Origin: Strigamia acuminata
Taxonomy: Eukaryota > Arthropoda > Chilopoda > Geophilomorpha > Linotaeniidae
NCBI GenBank assembly: GCA_949358305.1
Contig: OX442314.1
Span: forward strand, 56,741,369-56,801,368
Direction: 5' to 3'
DNA: 60,000 bases
Made by a program: the position numbers and the translations under genes. The notes beneath the pieces are model-generated. The model ran no database searches. It was not told the DNA's origin and saw only the letters and a program-made list of their open reading frames with translations. Positions 50,758-60,000 of this stretch are shown here, piece after piece (position 1 is the first letter of the stretch; every line of letters starts with the position of its first letter).

Positions 50758-53198
50758 CGTTAGTGTTTGTTCCGTTTCCGACTTAATCCATTTATAAATA
50801 AATAAACTAATTTTTAACTAAATGCTAGGACTTTTGGAATTGCAAATCAGAAATGAAACACCACCACTACAAATTATGAATCATAAAGCCAACAAAACAT
50901 TAGTTTTCTCCCACAATTACAAGTCATTCAGATTGCTTGTCCTTCCAAACACTTATAAGGGACATGAAAAGGCGTTGCATTAGCAATTCCAGACAGTAGT
51001 GAGGGATAATTGGGACATCTTCAGACAAAAGTTCGAACTGAAGAACTAGCGGAACAGAAAGCAATTAAATTTTGTAATGTCTAAATAAATTTAAAATAAT
51101 TTTCCTATGTAAGAAAGAACAGTCTTCAGAGAAGAAAATTCTAGAAAAGATGATTGAAAGATAATGGACAAAGAAGGAAATACCAAAGCTAACCATTCGC
51201 ATTTGGAAGGAAAGGGTTAGCAAATAAGATTAACTTGTTACATAATTTTTAGAAAAAAAATTCTAGAAAGCTGAAAAGACCCTTAGTAAACCAAAGTAAG
51301 GAAGAAAAGAAATATCGGATAAACAATTACCAGAAAAGGGAGACTGGCCAGGACTTTTACCGAATTTCACGTGACAATGGCAATTATGTGTACCACACAA
51401 CAAGAAATGTGTCACCGATGCGACAATAGACGACGGCTCACATGGAAGATTAATTACCGGTAATCACCGTAGAAAAAAAGAAATCTAATTTTCAAACTGA
51501 ATATTTAAATATAACCATGTCTAATATTTATTGCCTAAAATGATATTCCTGTTGGCGAGGAATGTGAATAGATAAAAATGTAAAAAATATTCATCCTTTC
51601 ACCAGAACTTAAGTAATTGACATTTAATTAGTTAAAGCAATAGTTCATTGCTAAGTGTTTAGATGTGGATGGATACCATCTTTAAAATTGCATCATGCTG
51701 CATTCATAGAATAGAAAACAGTCTTACAAGAGCAATATCATGGCAAGGTAAGTAGAATAATAGAAGGTAAGACCAATAGGGGGTGCGCGTCGAAAAACCA
51801 GTTTCGCCATTATGCGCGCATGATGTCATATTGTGGCCCAAGAAAGGCGCGAACAGAACAAGGCTACGTAGCGGCAAAACAATTGGTGCACTAGTGTAAG
51901 TTTTGAGTGTTTTAATTAATAATGAATGTATTTATAACAACTAATAGTCTGATTAATTATAATCAGATATCTTGGGATCATTTGATGCAGTAGATTAGAA
52001 GTTTTGAGGAACATTAATCACATTTGGTAAGTAAACAAAAAATGTAAACAAAAAATGACCAAATAAATTTGAAGTTTGTACTTATAACAACTAATAGTCT
52101 GATTAATTCTTATCAGAAATCCTGGGATCATTTGATGTATTAATTTCGAAGTTTTGAGTAACATCAATCACATTTGGTAAGTAAACAAAGCAACTTATGA
52201 ACAAAAAATAAAAACTTTTATGATAAGAATCTCTAAAAATTGGAATTTTATCGCAAAAATCAGTAAAAAATTGGTTGAAAATTGGTAAGAATGTTGAAAA
52301 TTGGTTTTGTTAAAAATATGCACTCAAATTTCAAAAAATTAAACTTCTATTTTCAATTCCTCAAATGTAGCTATCAATTGGTCGAAAACATCGAAAACAT
52401 CGATCCCTTCGAGAGGTTAAGTCACTTTGAAGACAGGAAACAAAATTAAAGAAGATACGCAGTGTGGTGCAAACTACAGAAGAAGTAAAAGACAGAAGGT
52501 AAGCTTTCAATCAATTTTTTTTTTCTTTTTTATCCAAATAAAAGAGAGACTAATGTGTAGGATATATGTATATTTTTTACCATGAAACTCGATCAGTTCT
52601 TCTCTTTTTTATTTGGTATCAATTCAACGAAGTATGCACTCGTAATTAGAACATTAAAACTAGCAAAAAACATGGCAAAAAAGTAATAAAACACAGACAA
52701 TCATTAGACTTTGTTATATTCGTTGTAATAAGAAATACAGTTAGTGACTTTTTGTGCGTTCATGTAGGAGTGAAAATTACCGGTTTGATGGGACTTTTGC
52801 ATGAACACGGGTCTTTCAAATGGAAAAAATATTTTACTTACTTTAGCTAAGCTTGAAAAATGAAAAATGTATGCATTAGGACTTCTAAAGGTAATTTTTT
52901 TGTATAAACTTAAAAAAAAATAATTTAAAAAAAGGAAATTTCTCAAGTTAAAGGTATTTTATATCATTTTCATCATTTTTATCATTTTTTAAAAGCATAT
53001 ACTGTATATTGAATGATTTTTATTTTTTATTTATTTATTTGTTATTATTATTATACGCAAAGCCCGTTTTAGATGCTTATAAATTCAATTGATAAATGAC
53101 TTGATAAATGGAAATTAGTTGACCGTAATAATAGCAGGGCATGCAACAGATTACTGTGTATTTTTTCAGAATTTTAATCAGTAATGAATTTTATGCAG
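50758..53198. other. AT-rich region with a duplicated exon-like segment
   Basis: Mostly non-coding. A segment at about 51938-52043 and 52086-52190 is a tandem duplicate (acaactaatagtctgattaa ... cacatttggtaagtaaaca), with the donor-like TTG|GTAAGT in both. A possible exon ending at about 52499 (gacagaag|gtaagc) would join the SAP exon at 53199 in a compatible phase. Poly-A/T runs fill the rest. Confidence 0.4.
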
Positions 53199-53346
53199 GA
53201 AACTCTTCATAAAAAGAAAACAGTTTGCAAATTCCCAAGTTAACAGCAGTCAACCAATACAACATCAGATGATAGAAGTCACAAACACTGAACCAACAGC
53301 AGCAATCCAAGGAGATATGTCACTTCAAACTCTTCAAAGTCTTAAA
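53199..53346 (+). CDS. SAP-domain gene, penultimate exon
   Basis: After the acceptor attttatgcag the exon is open throughout in the frame that continues into the SAP exon. It encodes a Gln-rich linker (FANSQVNSSQPIQHQMIEV) and the start of the SAP helix (MSLQTLQSLK). The donor is AAA|GTAATC. The upstream part of the gene is uncertain (see 50758-53198). Confidence 0.6.
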
Positions 53347-53413
53347 GTAATCACACATTGTAATTAGCATTGATTGTAATATGTTTATCAATATATTTTT
53401 TCTCTTCTTATAG

Positions 53414-53521
53414 GTTATGGAACTAAAACGGGAGTTGAAAGCTCGCCACCTACCTACATCTGGTAAAAAAGCTGAATTACAGCAAAGACTGACATCAGCT
53501 GTATTAAGTGGAAATATTTAA
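53414..53521 (+). CDS. SAP-domain gene, last exon
   Basis: After the acceptor ctcttcttatag the exon encodes VMELKRELKARHLPTSGKKA and ELQQRLTSAVLSGNI, then TAA. This is a well-formed SAP motif (helix-loop-helix, L-K-x-E-L-K-x-R-x-L-x-x-S-G-x-K-x-x-L-x-x-R-L), which binds scaffold/AT-rich DNA and occurs in nuclear proteins. The intron before it is 67 bp. With the motif at the extreme C-terminus the rest of the protein is unknown. Confidence 0.7.
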   Translation, partial: VMELKRELKARHLPTSGKKAELQQRLTSAVLSGNI

Positions 53522-54699
53522 TTTTCTTGAAATTAAAAACATGCATTTATTATAATATATTTATTATTATTTCTTTACTTATTTAATTATTAAATATTAT
53601 TTCTAATTCTAACTATTAATTTTGCGGTGATCTCGCTTCGCAGCTTCGTCTCGGATTTTGCGCCATTCCTTCAATCGTTTCGAATCGGGAAATGAAATAA
53701 AATGTCGGAAATGAGTATTTGAAAAAAAAAATGATTTGTAATCGATGTACCTGGATACAAGTAGCTAATTCTAAACTGAGATATATATCTATTATTTATG
53801 GTTTTATCTACATGAATTTTGGGCCGCTAAGCTGTCATTACTTCTGACCCAAATTCTCAACATATTAGTTTTTTTTCTTCTTATTAAATAGATAAATAAA
53901 TAAATAAATAAACAAATAAATATATGTACCGTAAATGCTCCAACAGAACACCCAGCAATAGAAAACAGATTTCCTTCGCAATTTACATATTGAATTCAAT
54001 CGGTACGGTCAATTTAAAAATTAATTTTAGTGTTCTTGATCAATTTAGACATTTATTTTAGTGTTCTTTATCAATTTACACATTTCTTTTACTGTTCTTG
54101 ATCAATTTACACATTTATTTTACTGTTCTTGATCAATTTAGATATTTATTTTAGACGTTCTGATCAATTTACACATTGAATTTAGTCGTTTCAGTCAATT
54201 TAGGCCCGCATTGTAAAGGATACCGCGTTCAATTAGCTTCCCGTGCTCAATGAGAGCCTTTGCGGTATTAAAAATATAAATCTCTTTCCTTCAGTTTGCA
54301 AATTGAGGATAAAACTTACATTGGACGGCGTAACTCGCCTTGGTTATTGAAAAAAAGCAATAAAAAATCAATAAAACAAAAAAAAAATCATTAAAACATC
54401 AAAAAAGTCCAAAAAACATCAATAAATGTCAATTAAACATCAAAAAACTCAATAAAACTAAATTCGAATGTTTTTTGTGTTGCTGTTGTATGCTGTTGTA
54501 TGGCGTGCACGGTCTGGCGGGCCACAATATGACGTTTTAGCCAACTCGCTCTGTGATTGGCTAATTGCGAATTGATATACCCCTGATATCATGGATTCGG
54601 TAAACGCTACATCCATAAACTAGAATGCAGGCTAACAATACCAAAGAATAAAATTCAAATTCAAAACACTTGACCAGAGCTCTCATTCAGCACCACTGG
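53522..54699. repeat. Non-coding tract with 42-bp tandem repeat
   Basis: At about 54015-54200 a unit of roughly 40 bp (ttttagtgttcttgatcaatttacacatt) is repeated about five times. At 53893-53925 there is an (aaat)n microsatellite. Around 54350-54460 an aaaacatcaa(a/t)aa repeat is present. No gene is supported. Confidence 0.6.
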
Positions 54700-55440
54700 A
54701 ATGACTGACCAGTGGCCCAGGGGCAACCACGAGGAGGTAGAGAGTTGGATTTCCTGCCCCCAATTCACAAAAGAAAATATCTTCAATAAAACGAATCAAA
54801 TGATCAAATTACGCCCACGCGGCTGGCTAGAACTTACACAATGGCGGCGGCAACGGCCTGGAAAATTTAACAAAGAAAATAATAAAATTGTGTCCACACA
54901 ACTCCTTGATTCAAATCAATTTAAATAAATACCCAATGACGACGATAAACCAGAAAACGAAGGCTTCGAAGATCGCGTGCCAACTGACCGAAGGAAAAAC
55001 AACCTCGACGACAATGGCGGCGGCAACGCCCTTGTAAATTGAACACAGAAAAATCAAAATTGTGTCCACACAACACCTTGATTGTACACCTACTAATGTG
55101 AAAAGCTTGAAATTAAATAAATTAGTTTGAATAAATACCCAGTGACGACGATAAACTAGAAAACGAAGACTTCTAAGAATGCGTGCCAACTGACGGAAAG
55201 AACAACATCCTCGACGACAATGGCGGCGGCATCGGCCTGGCAAATTGAGCGAAGAAAAATCAAAATTGTGTCCACACAACTTGATCGTACACCTACCTAC
55301 GTGAAAAGGTTGAAATTAAATAAATTCGAACAAATTAATTGGAATAAATACCCAATGACTACGATAAACTAGTAAACGAAGGTTTTGAAGAACGTGTGCC
55401 AACTGACAGAAAGAACAACATCCTCGCTCCACGATAGTGC
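54700..55440. repeat. Approximately 200-bp tandem repeat array
   Basis: Three full or partial copies of a roughly 200-bp unit occur at about 54835-54935, 54936-55137, 55138-55332 and 55333-55440. Each contains acccaatgacgacgataaa, a segment like gtgccaactgaccgaaag, acgacaatggcggcggcaac and aaattgtgtccacacaac. Copies are about 85-90% alike by eye. ORFs on the minus strand here are repeat translations, not genes. Confidence 0.75.
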
Positions 55441-56135
55441 TACGAATACAAATAAATGAATCACGGATCAACGCTGCGTGGTGGCGATTACTTGAAACTA
55501 CGTCATTTCTTATGCATATAAACAAACTTGAAGTATTATTTAAGACGTAATAACAATGAAATCGCAATCATTGGTTACTGTATTAAGTTTCACTAAAACC
55601 CGAAACGTGAACAACGGAATATCATAGGTGAAAAATAAAATTTAAAAATAAAATTAGCAAAACATCATAAACAAAGTGCATGAATATTTGCTGAAAGTAT
55701 TTTTTTCCTCGAAAAATTTACAATTACGTGGAACGATAAATAAGAAACACATACCAGCACCATAAGATGGCGCCATCAACCGCCGCTCTCAAAACAACCA
55801 GTCAGCTCTATCAATTTTGGGCAACAGATGGCGCCAAATTTGAATCACGAAAAATTAATTTATTGTGGAAATTGCTAACTTAGGGTGAATATTTATTTAC
55901 TTATTTCGCTTTGAATATTTATTTATTTATTTAGTTTGGATATTTATTTATCATATAATATCATTATAGAATTGATAAAAGTTACTTTGGAAAGTTGATA
56001 TCACTAAATTTCATCTGATGTTGCCTGGATTACAAATGAAAAACACACAGGACAAAAATAAGACAAATTCAATCCTGCTGTTCAACACTAACGTCAAAAT
56101 AGATGCACCCATCATAATTTGGTGGCGTTTTGTAT
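55441..56135. other. Non-coding spacer downstream of BTB gene
   Basis: AT-rich, with tatttatttatttagtt repeats near 55900-55950. It contains the 3' flank of the minus-strand BTB gene. Two short agatggcgcca words occur at 55767 and 55826. No gene is supported. Confidence 0.4.
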
Positions 56136-57215
56136 TCATTCACTTTGGTCATCGTGTTCAACGAATACACATTGTACGCCACGTCTGTTTTTGTGAATAG
56201 GCAAGTCTTCGTCGTAAGGGACATACAAAAACACATCACCGTCGATATTCAGCGACGAAACAACGCTCCAGCAGTCACTTTTGATGTCGTAAATTAACAA
56301 ACTGCGATTTGGGATTTTTTGAACAAAAATTAACCTTTCAGTAGAATGTATCACTTGACTCTTACACATGACGCTTTGCCAATTGCCCGGTAATTTATAT
56401 TTCGTTTCACAGGTTTTCGACAACAAGTTAACAATCTTTATGCGCGTTTCGTCCACATCGAAATAATACCTCCATTCTGTATCCACCCAACTTACCGCAA
56501 GCAAAGATTTGCAATTCGAGGTGTAATTATGAAAATCGATGATATTCCATTTCAACCGGTAATCAAAACGCAAATAAGTGGAAATTGTTCGTCTAAAGTG
56601 GCCGTACAAATAATCTGAAGTTTCACAAGATAAATCCATGGCAACTTCCTCGGGATGTTCGAAAATGTCATTTGTTTTCACTTTAATGGCTTGAAGTCCC
56701 AATCGATTTGGCTTGAGAGTCACGACAAAAGTCTGTCTTCCATCAAAAATCATTGGATACCAATCCGTTGCGGCGCAACTGTGATGAGGCCGGTCCCGCC
56801 AAGTCTCCCACTTCTCGTGGTTTAAATAAGAAAATTTGTGGGTCCACCTTTCGCTCGTAACTTCAAAAACTGATATTGTAAATTTTCTCGACCAATTTCT
56901 TGACCACTTTGAAAGAACGGCTTTGCTTACTGCGCTGTATATTTTCGCTGATTTGCTAACAATGTCGGATGAAAACAGTTGGTGCAGCGAATGTTCCGAC
57001 ATTTTATCTAGACGAATATCGGATAGAAAATTCAACATGTGTCCGGTCTTGCATTCCGTTCCGGGTGACTCGATGATCCAATTTAAATTGAATTCAATCA
57101 AGTGAGCAGCATTTTCGGGAGTTTTGACCCGAGATAAACTCTCCATTCGTGCAGCCGTGATTTGGCCAAGTTGATCGGTCGCGGAGATGAGTTTCGTGTG
57201 GTGTGACACGAACAG
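56136..57215 (-). CDS. BTB-BACK gene, segment downstream of an in-frame UGA
   Basis: Open for 359 codons directly after the TGA at 57218-57216, in the same frame as the BTB segment. The start carries the rest of the helical BTB-adjacent/BACK-like region (RMESLSRVKTPENAAHLIEF, then LDKMSEHSLHQLFSSD). The C-terminal portion has repeating aromatic/hydrophobic strands (WVDTEWRYYFDVDETR, SLLIYDIKSDCWSVVSSL) reminiscent of degenerate Kelch-type repeats. BTB-BACK proteins are usually substrate adaptors of cullin-3 ubiquitin ligases. The long intact frame suggests either very recent nonsense or stop-codon readthrough. Confidence 0.7.
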   Translation of the reverse strand: MFVSHHTKLISATDQLGQITAARMESLSRVKTPENAAHLIEFNLNWIIESPGTECKTGHMLNFLSDIRLDKMSEHSLHQLFSSDIVSKSAKIYSAVSKAVLSKWSRNWSRKFTISVFEVTSERWTHKFSYLNHEKWETWRDRPHHSCAATDWYPMIFDGRQTFVVTLKPNRLGLQAIKVKTNDIFEHPEEVAMDLSCETSDYLYGHFRRTISTYLRFDYRLKWNIIDFHNYTSNCKSLLAVSWVDTEWRYYFDVDETRIKIVNLLSKTCETKYKLPGNWQSVMCKSQVIHSTERLIFVQKIPNRSLLIYDIKSDCWSVVSSLNIDGDVFLYVPYDEDLPIHKNRRGVQCVFVEHDDQSE

Positions 57216-57683
57216 TCAGACGTCTTCGAGCGTTTCGTCTCGGTTGAACAGTTCCGCCAACTGCCAAACGTCTACAAAGTTGTTTATAGTAACCGAATAT
57301 GTATACTCGGTCCAGTATTTGTCAAATAGGTCCCGAAACAGCATCATGTCGGCGGCAAAGAAGATTTCTCGCATTACGGTGTCGGATATTTCGGCGAGGG
57401 TGGAAATGTCTTGCACGTACACGAATTTGATGATGATTTCCATGGCGGCGGAAGATATGGACGGGAATGATGCCTCGTTCGTTTCGTTCTCGATGTTGTC
57501 GTGGCTGAACATTGCGCCGAAATAAGCACTTTCGGCGACCAATACGCATTTATCGGCAAGCACACGTCCACCGTCGTTGCACTTTAACACAACTATGTCC
57601 ACTCGTCCTTCGTCTCGCGAATTGTACAAACTAGTCAGAAGTTCAACATTTTTTTGTGTTTGATTCACATTACCCGACGCCAT
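57216..57683 (-). CDS. BTB/POZ domain protein, segment before UGA
   Basis: 155 aa from the ATG at 57683 (context atcaaaATGGC). The BTB fold is at about residues 20-125: VDIVVLKCNDGGRVLADKCV, SAYFGAMFSHDNIENETNEA, IIIKFVYVQDIS and REIFFAADMMLFRDLFDKYW. The following helices (VDVWQLAELFNRDETLEDV) are the usual BTB-BACK linker, and there the frame hits UGA followed by CUG. No intron is seen. It shares a roughly 650-bp divergent promoter region with the H2B gene. Alone it would be a short BTB-only protein. Confidence 0.8.
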   Translation of the reverse strand: MASGNVNQTQKNVELLTSLYNSRDEGRVDIVVLKCNDGGRVLADKCVLVAESAYFGAMFSHDNIENETNEASFPSISSAAMEIIIKFVYVQDISTLAEISDTVMREIFFAADMMLFRDLFDKYWTEYTYSVTINNFVDVWQLAELFNRDETLEDV

Positions 57684-58330
57684 TTTGATGGTTGTTAAAT
57701 TACTGGTCTAGGAAATACAATGCTTGTATATATACACGATTTTTGATAACGCGTCTACATGCCGTAATACGATAAAACGAACTGCGGTCGTACGGCAGAA
57801 TTTGTATTTTTTTAAATTTATATTATTTTTTAAAAATGTAATAGTAATTAATAATAATAATAATTTGATTATACGGTGTAGTGTCTTGAAATGAGTGCAA
57901 GCATTGCAGTTACTGCAACTAAAAGCTAAAAGTTGATCCACTAAATGGCGCCACCCGTCACGGAGTAAACACCCATTGTAAAAAGCATTGCAGTGAAGCG
58001 ATCTCAGCTTGTTTTGTTTGGCAGCAGCACACAAAAAATCAAATCAATTCAGCAGTCATGTTTTTATTCTTATTTTTATTTCGATGATTTTTCTGTGATT
58101 TTTCAATCGTGAACTGTTGCAGAAGAGAATTAAATTAATTATTTCATGTGGTATATTGTTAGCATTTTCTATAAATTTAACTATTTTCAACACAAAAATC
58201 TTTTTTTTTTAAAAATCAATTCGTGTTTTTACATTAACACGTGTCGAAAACGTGTGATTGGCTGTCGAAAATTAAATGACATTATCCAGTTTAGTTGCGA
58301 ATGACGTCACGTAACCACAGCAGCCAAACA
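57684..58330. promoter_or_regulatory. Divergent promoter region between BTB gene and H2B
   Basis: About 650 bp between the start codons of two genes pointing away from each other. On the H2B side there are an inverted CCAAT box (gattggct, 58256-58263), E-box-like cacgtgt and acgtgtg, and a palindromic CRE (TGACGTCA, 58302-58309). No clear TATA box is seen. Functional use is inferred. Confidence 0.45.
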
Positions 58331-58708
58331 ATGAAGTCGGCTGGAAAGCCGCAGCCGCAGCCTCAGCTCCCGAGCAAGTCCAACGTAGTCGATAAGAAGC
58401 GAAGGAAGCCTCTGCAGGCTGGAATTTATTCCACGTATTTGCGCAGGGTTTTGACGGACATACATCCAGATATCGGCATTTCCACCACTGCAATGAGCGT
58501 CATGAACTCCCTCATGAATGACATCTTCGATAAGGTTGTAAGCGAAGCTTCCATTCTGACGAAAAACAACAATCGGAAGACCATGGGCGAGCGCGAAATT
58601 CAAACCGCCGTTCGATTGGTTTTTCCTGGAGAATTGGGAACTCACGCCGTTCTCGAGGGGACCAAAGCCCTCCACAAGTACAAGGCCAATCAAGGTGCGG
58701 AAAATTGA
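58331..58708 (+). CDS. Divergent histone H2B
   Basis: 125 aa from the ATG at 58331; an upstream in-frame ATG at 58301 overlaps the CRE and is less likely. The Pro/Gln/Lys-rich N-tail ([14 protein letters not shown]) is unlike canonical H2B. The fold is clear: [37 protein letters not shown], then [20 protein letters not shown] and [11 protein letters not shown]. The usual C-terminal TKYTSSK becomes [11 protein letters not shown]. It lacks introns, and I saw no histone 3' stem-loop downstream. It is probably a variant (for example germline) H2B packaged in nucleosomes. It is tail-to-tail with an ABC-transporter exon starting 8 bp away. Confidence 0.9.
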   Translation: MKSAGKPQPQPQLPSKSNVVDKKRRKPLQAGIYSTYLRRVLTDIHPDIGISTTAMSVMNSLMNDIFDKVVSEASILTKNNNRKTMGEREIQTAVRLVFPGELGTHAVLEGTKALHKYKANQGAEN

Positions 58709-58715
58709 ATTGAAC

Positions 58716-58888
58716 GGGTTTCAAAGGGATGTAGTAGACGCCGTTGATGCCGATTGGAAAATTCTTTTCGATGTTGCCAGAGAAAATTGGCCATAGACCT
58801 TTGAGTACTCGGAGTATGGACGTTTTCCCGCTGCTACTTTCGCCCATGATTAGAACGTTGGTGCCTTGATTGAATGTGGCGGTTAAAT
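58716..58888 (-). pseudogene. Orphan ABCD-type transporter ATPase exon
   Basis: After an acceptor (taaatttttcag) the frame reads LTATFNQGTNVLIMGESSSG, KTSILRVLKGLWPIFSGNI and GVYYIPLKP. This is the start of an ABC subfamily D (peroxisomal or ABCD4-like) nucleotide-binding domain with Walker A G-E-S-S-S-G-K-T and the typical GLW and P-x-K-P motifs. It ends 8 bp from the H2B stop. The remaining domain (Q-loop, signature, Walker B) is not in the window. It is probably an exon remnant of a gene or pseudogene interrupted here. Confidence 0.65.
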
Positions 58889-58971
58889 CTGAAAAATTTA
58901 CGATTTTATTTGTATATTTCGACTGTTTATACTGGAGGACATCACACTAAGTGCCCTGTATCACAGATAAG

Positions 58972-59147
58972 CAGGGGCGGATCTAGCCTTTTGGAGGCCC
59001 TGGGCTTGAGGTATTTTCGGGGCCAAAGTTTTTCAATGGCAACCCTTTTTTTTTTTTTTAGTACATTGCGTTGGGTCTTGGGGCTCCCCCCAGAATTCGA
59101 CGGCCCTGGGCTCAAGCCCTATTAGCCCTATTGTAAATCCGCCCCTG
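58972..59147. mobile_element. Short MITE with CAGGGGCGGAT termini
   Basis: 176 bp. The terminal inverted repeats caggggcggatct and aaatccgcccctg, with ccctgggctt / aagccctatt inside, are typical of small non-autonomous hAT-like elements with this terminus. The flanks share only taag (degraded target duplication). It lies in the 3' flank of MED17. Confidence 0.65.
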
Positions 59148-59302
59148 AAAGTAAGTGATCAGCCTGCAGGGGCAGCTGGTTACAACATTTATTAGGAAAT
59201 AAGATGTTAGAATGCACAAATCTTGTCTGAAAGCACAGAATTGTTAACACAGTAGAAAAATACATTCACCAGATTGATTTCACAGTTTGTTTTATTTGAA
59301 CA

Positions 59303-59513
59303 TTAACAGCTGGTCAAGCTTGCCATCAGCATTTCGACTCTGTTGAGAAAATTTCTCCCTTCCATTTTGTCCCATCGGATTTCACGCGAGTTGCCGCCCA
59401 AATTCTCCCACCTCCTGTCCTTGACCAACTGGGTGGGATAGAAATCCTTGCGCAGCGACGACTGCATGAAGACTTGGAAACTCGTGTTGGGTGCGCAACG
59501 CAATATAATAACA
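59303..59513 (-). CDS. MED17: MED17, last exon
   Basis: Minus-strand terminal exon after the acceptor attatgtttgcag. It joins in frame to the donor of the exon ending at 59638. It encodes VIILRCAPNTSFQVFMQSSL and ends WDKMEGRNFLNRVEMLMASL-TSC and TAA. The W-x-K-M-E-G-R-N-F ending is the hallmark C-terminus of Mediator subunit 17, a head-module scaffold of the RNA polymerase II Mediator complex. An AATAAA on the minus strand (59296-59291) lies only seven bases past the stop, so the 3' UTR may be very short. Confidence 0.92.
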
Positions 59514-59637
59514 CTGCAAACATAATTAGAATCACAAATCATTTAAAAAATTTTCTCAATGGCAGAAAATTAACTTTTTCAACCCAAAATTAACTAAATA
59601 AAAATATAAATAAAAATTAATAATTATTAACATTTAC

Positions 59638-60000
59638 CGATCTCTGCTCGGCGATGCCATAACGACCGACGAGGCGTTCCCCAGCGGCTCGACCGGCCCA
59701 ATGCCTAAATTATTGGAACTGGACAGAATCTGCCACCCCATGAGCTTGGAGAGCGCCTGGACCGCCGTGACCTGATGCTGCAAAATCTGACACAGAATGA
59801 GATCGCGCAACTCCTGAGGCTCGTACGACATCTGCATCACTTTTCCGTCCCTGCAGATCGCCTCGAGCGTCTTCTCGCGCACGTACACGATGAGCGACGT
59901 GCGACACACGGTCTCGTAGCCGTGCGTCACGATGTCGATCTTGACGCAGCTCTGCGTGGGGCTGTTGAGGCAGTTCCAGTGGGCCACGATCAGCGGGTCT
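59638..60000 (-). CDS. MED17: MED17, penultimate exon (cut by window end)
   Basis: Open to the window edge. It encodes the conserved C-terminal region: VAHWNCLNSPTQSCVKIDI, then TLEAICRDGKVMQMSYEPQE, LRDLILCQILQHQVTAVQAL, MGWQILSSSNNLGIGPVEPL and GNASSVVMASPSRD. The donor is CG|GTAAAT at 59638/59637. The intron to the last exon is 124 bp. The strong similarity to animal MED17 makes this the most secure host gene in the window. The N-terminal three quarters lie outside. Confidence 0.95.

Noticed and set aside
54911-55567. Minus-strand ORFs of 122 and 83 aa
   Set aside because: They repeat with the ~200-bp tandem units and have no family match, so they are treated as repeat artefacts.
58301-58330. 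Upstream ATG at 58301 as H2B start
   Set aside because: It lies within a TGACGTCA palindrome and would add an atypical ten-residue extension. The ATG at 58331 gives the expected length.

Overview
The window is nuclear DNA of an invertebrate animal, most likely an arthropod. It holds intron-containing genes with introns of about 55-70 bp, DEG/ENaC channel exons, MED17, a divergent histone H2B and a BTB-type gene. It is also packed with LTR retrotransposons, Helitron, P-element, Tc1, DIRS and hAT-type remnants. Nothing bacterial or viral-genomic is present. I could not fix the species; a crustacean or springtail would fit the intron sizes and repeat mix, but that is inference.

Layout. (1) 0.2-5.8 kb and 33.07-33.44 kb: exons of a DEG/ENaC (pickpocket/ASIC-like) locus on the + strand. 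The exon at 4732-5548 runs without a stop from the TM2/C-tail of one subunit into the cytoplasmic N-tail/TM1 of a second. A homologous TM2 exon lies beyond the retrotransposons at 33066-33435. Two foldback MITEs sit in the first long intron. (2) 7548-19934 and 21729-32825: two structurally complete Ty3/gypsy-type LTR retrotransposons, both on the minus strand. Their LTR pairs are nearly identical (about 1 difference in 982 bp and 2 in 631 bp), each has a 4-bp target duplication, and both have a tRNA-Pro-like primer-binding site. Each encodes Gag, Pol in the -1 frame, and a large third ORF in the position of env. At both gag-pol junctions I find the heptamer A AAA AAC, a 5-6 nt spacer and a strong stem-loop, which is a textbook -1 frameshift cassette. 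The third ORF looks spliced in both elements and is homologous between them, with no recognisable envelope features. (3) 33.4-50.8 kb: a transposon graveyard with a minisatellite, gypsy RT fused to Tc1, a gypsy LTR fragment abutting an intact copia-like PR-IN ORF whose C-terminus resembles a methyl-CpG-binding domain, a CACTA-like fragment, a PHD-like fragment, a P-element-like fragment, a gypsy/DIRS mosaic, and a decayed Helitron with a cysteine-protease-like domain and 19-residue tandem repeats. (4) 50.8-60 kb: host-like sequence with a SAP-domain gene end, tandem repeats, an intronless BTB-BACK gene split by a single UGA (followed by CUG), a divergent H2B, an orphan ABCD-type ATPase exon, a small MITE, and the 3' end of MED17.

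How it fits together. The young retrotransposons sit antisense inside an intron of the channel locus, and that intron is now more than 27 kb long. The second channel unit shows decay (a 25-bp residual intron and a lost donor). The right-hand 7 kb is compact host genes arranged head-to-head (BTB/H2B) and tail-to-tail (H2B/ABC fragment/MED17). All assignments are by eye from sequence; no database search or alignment program was run.
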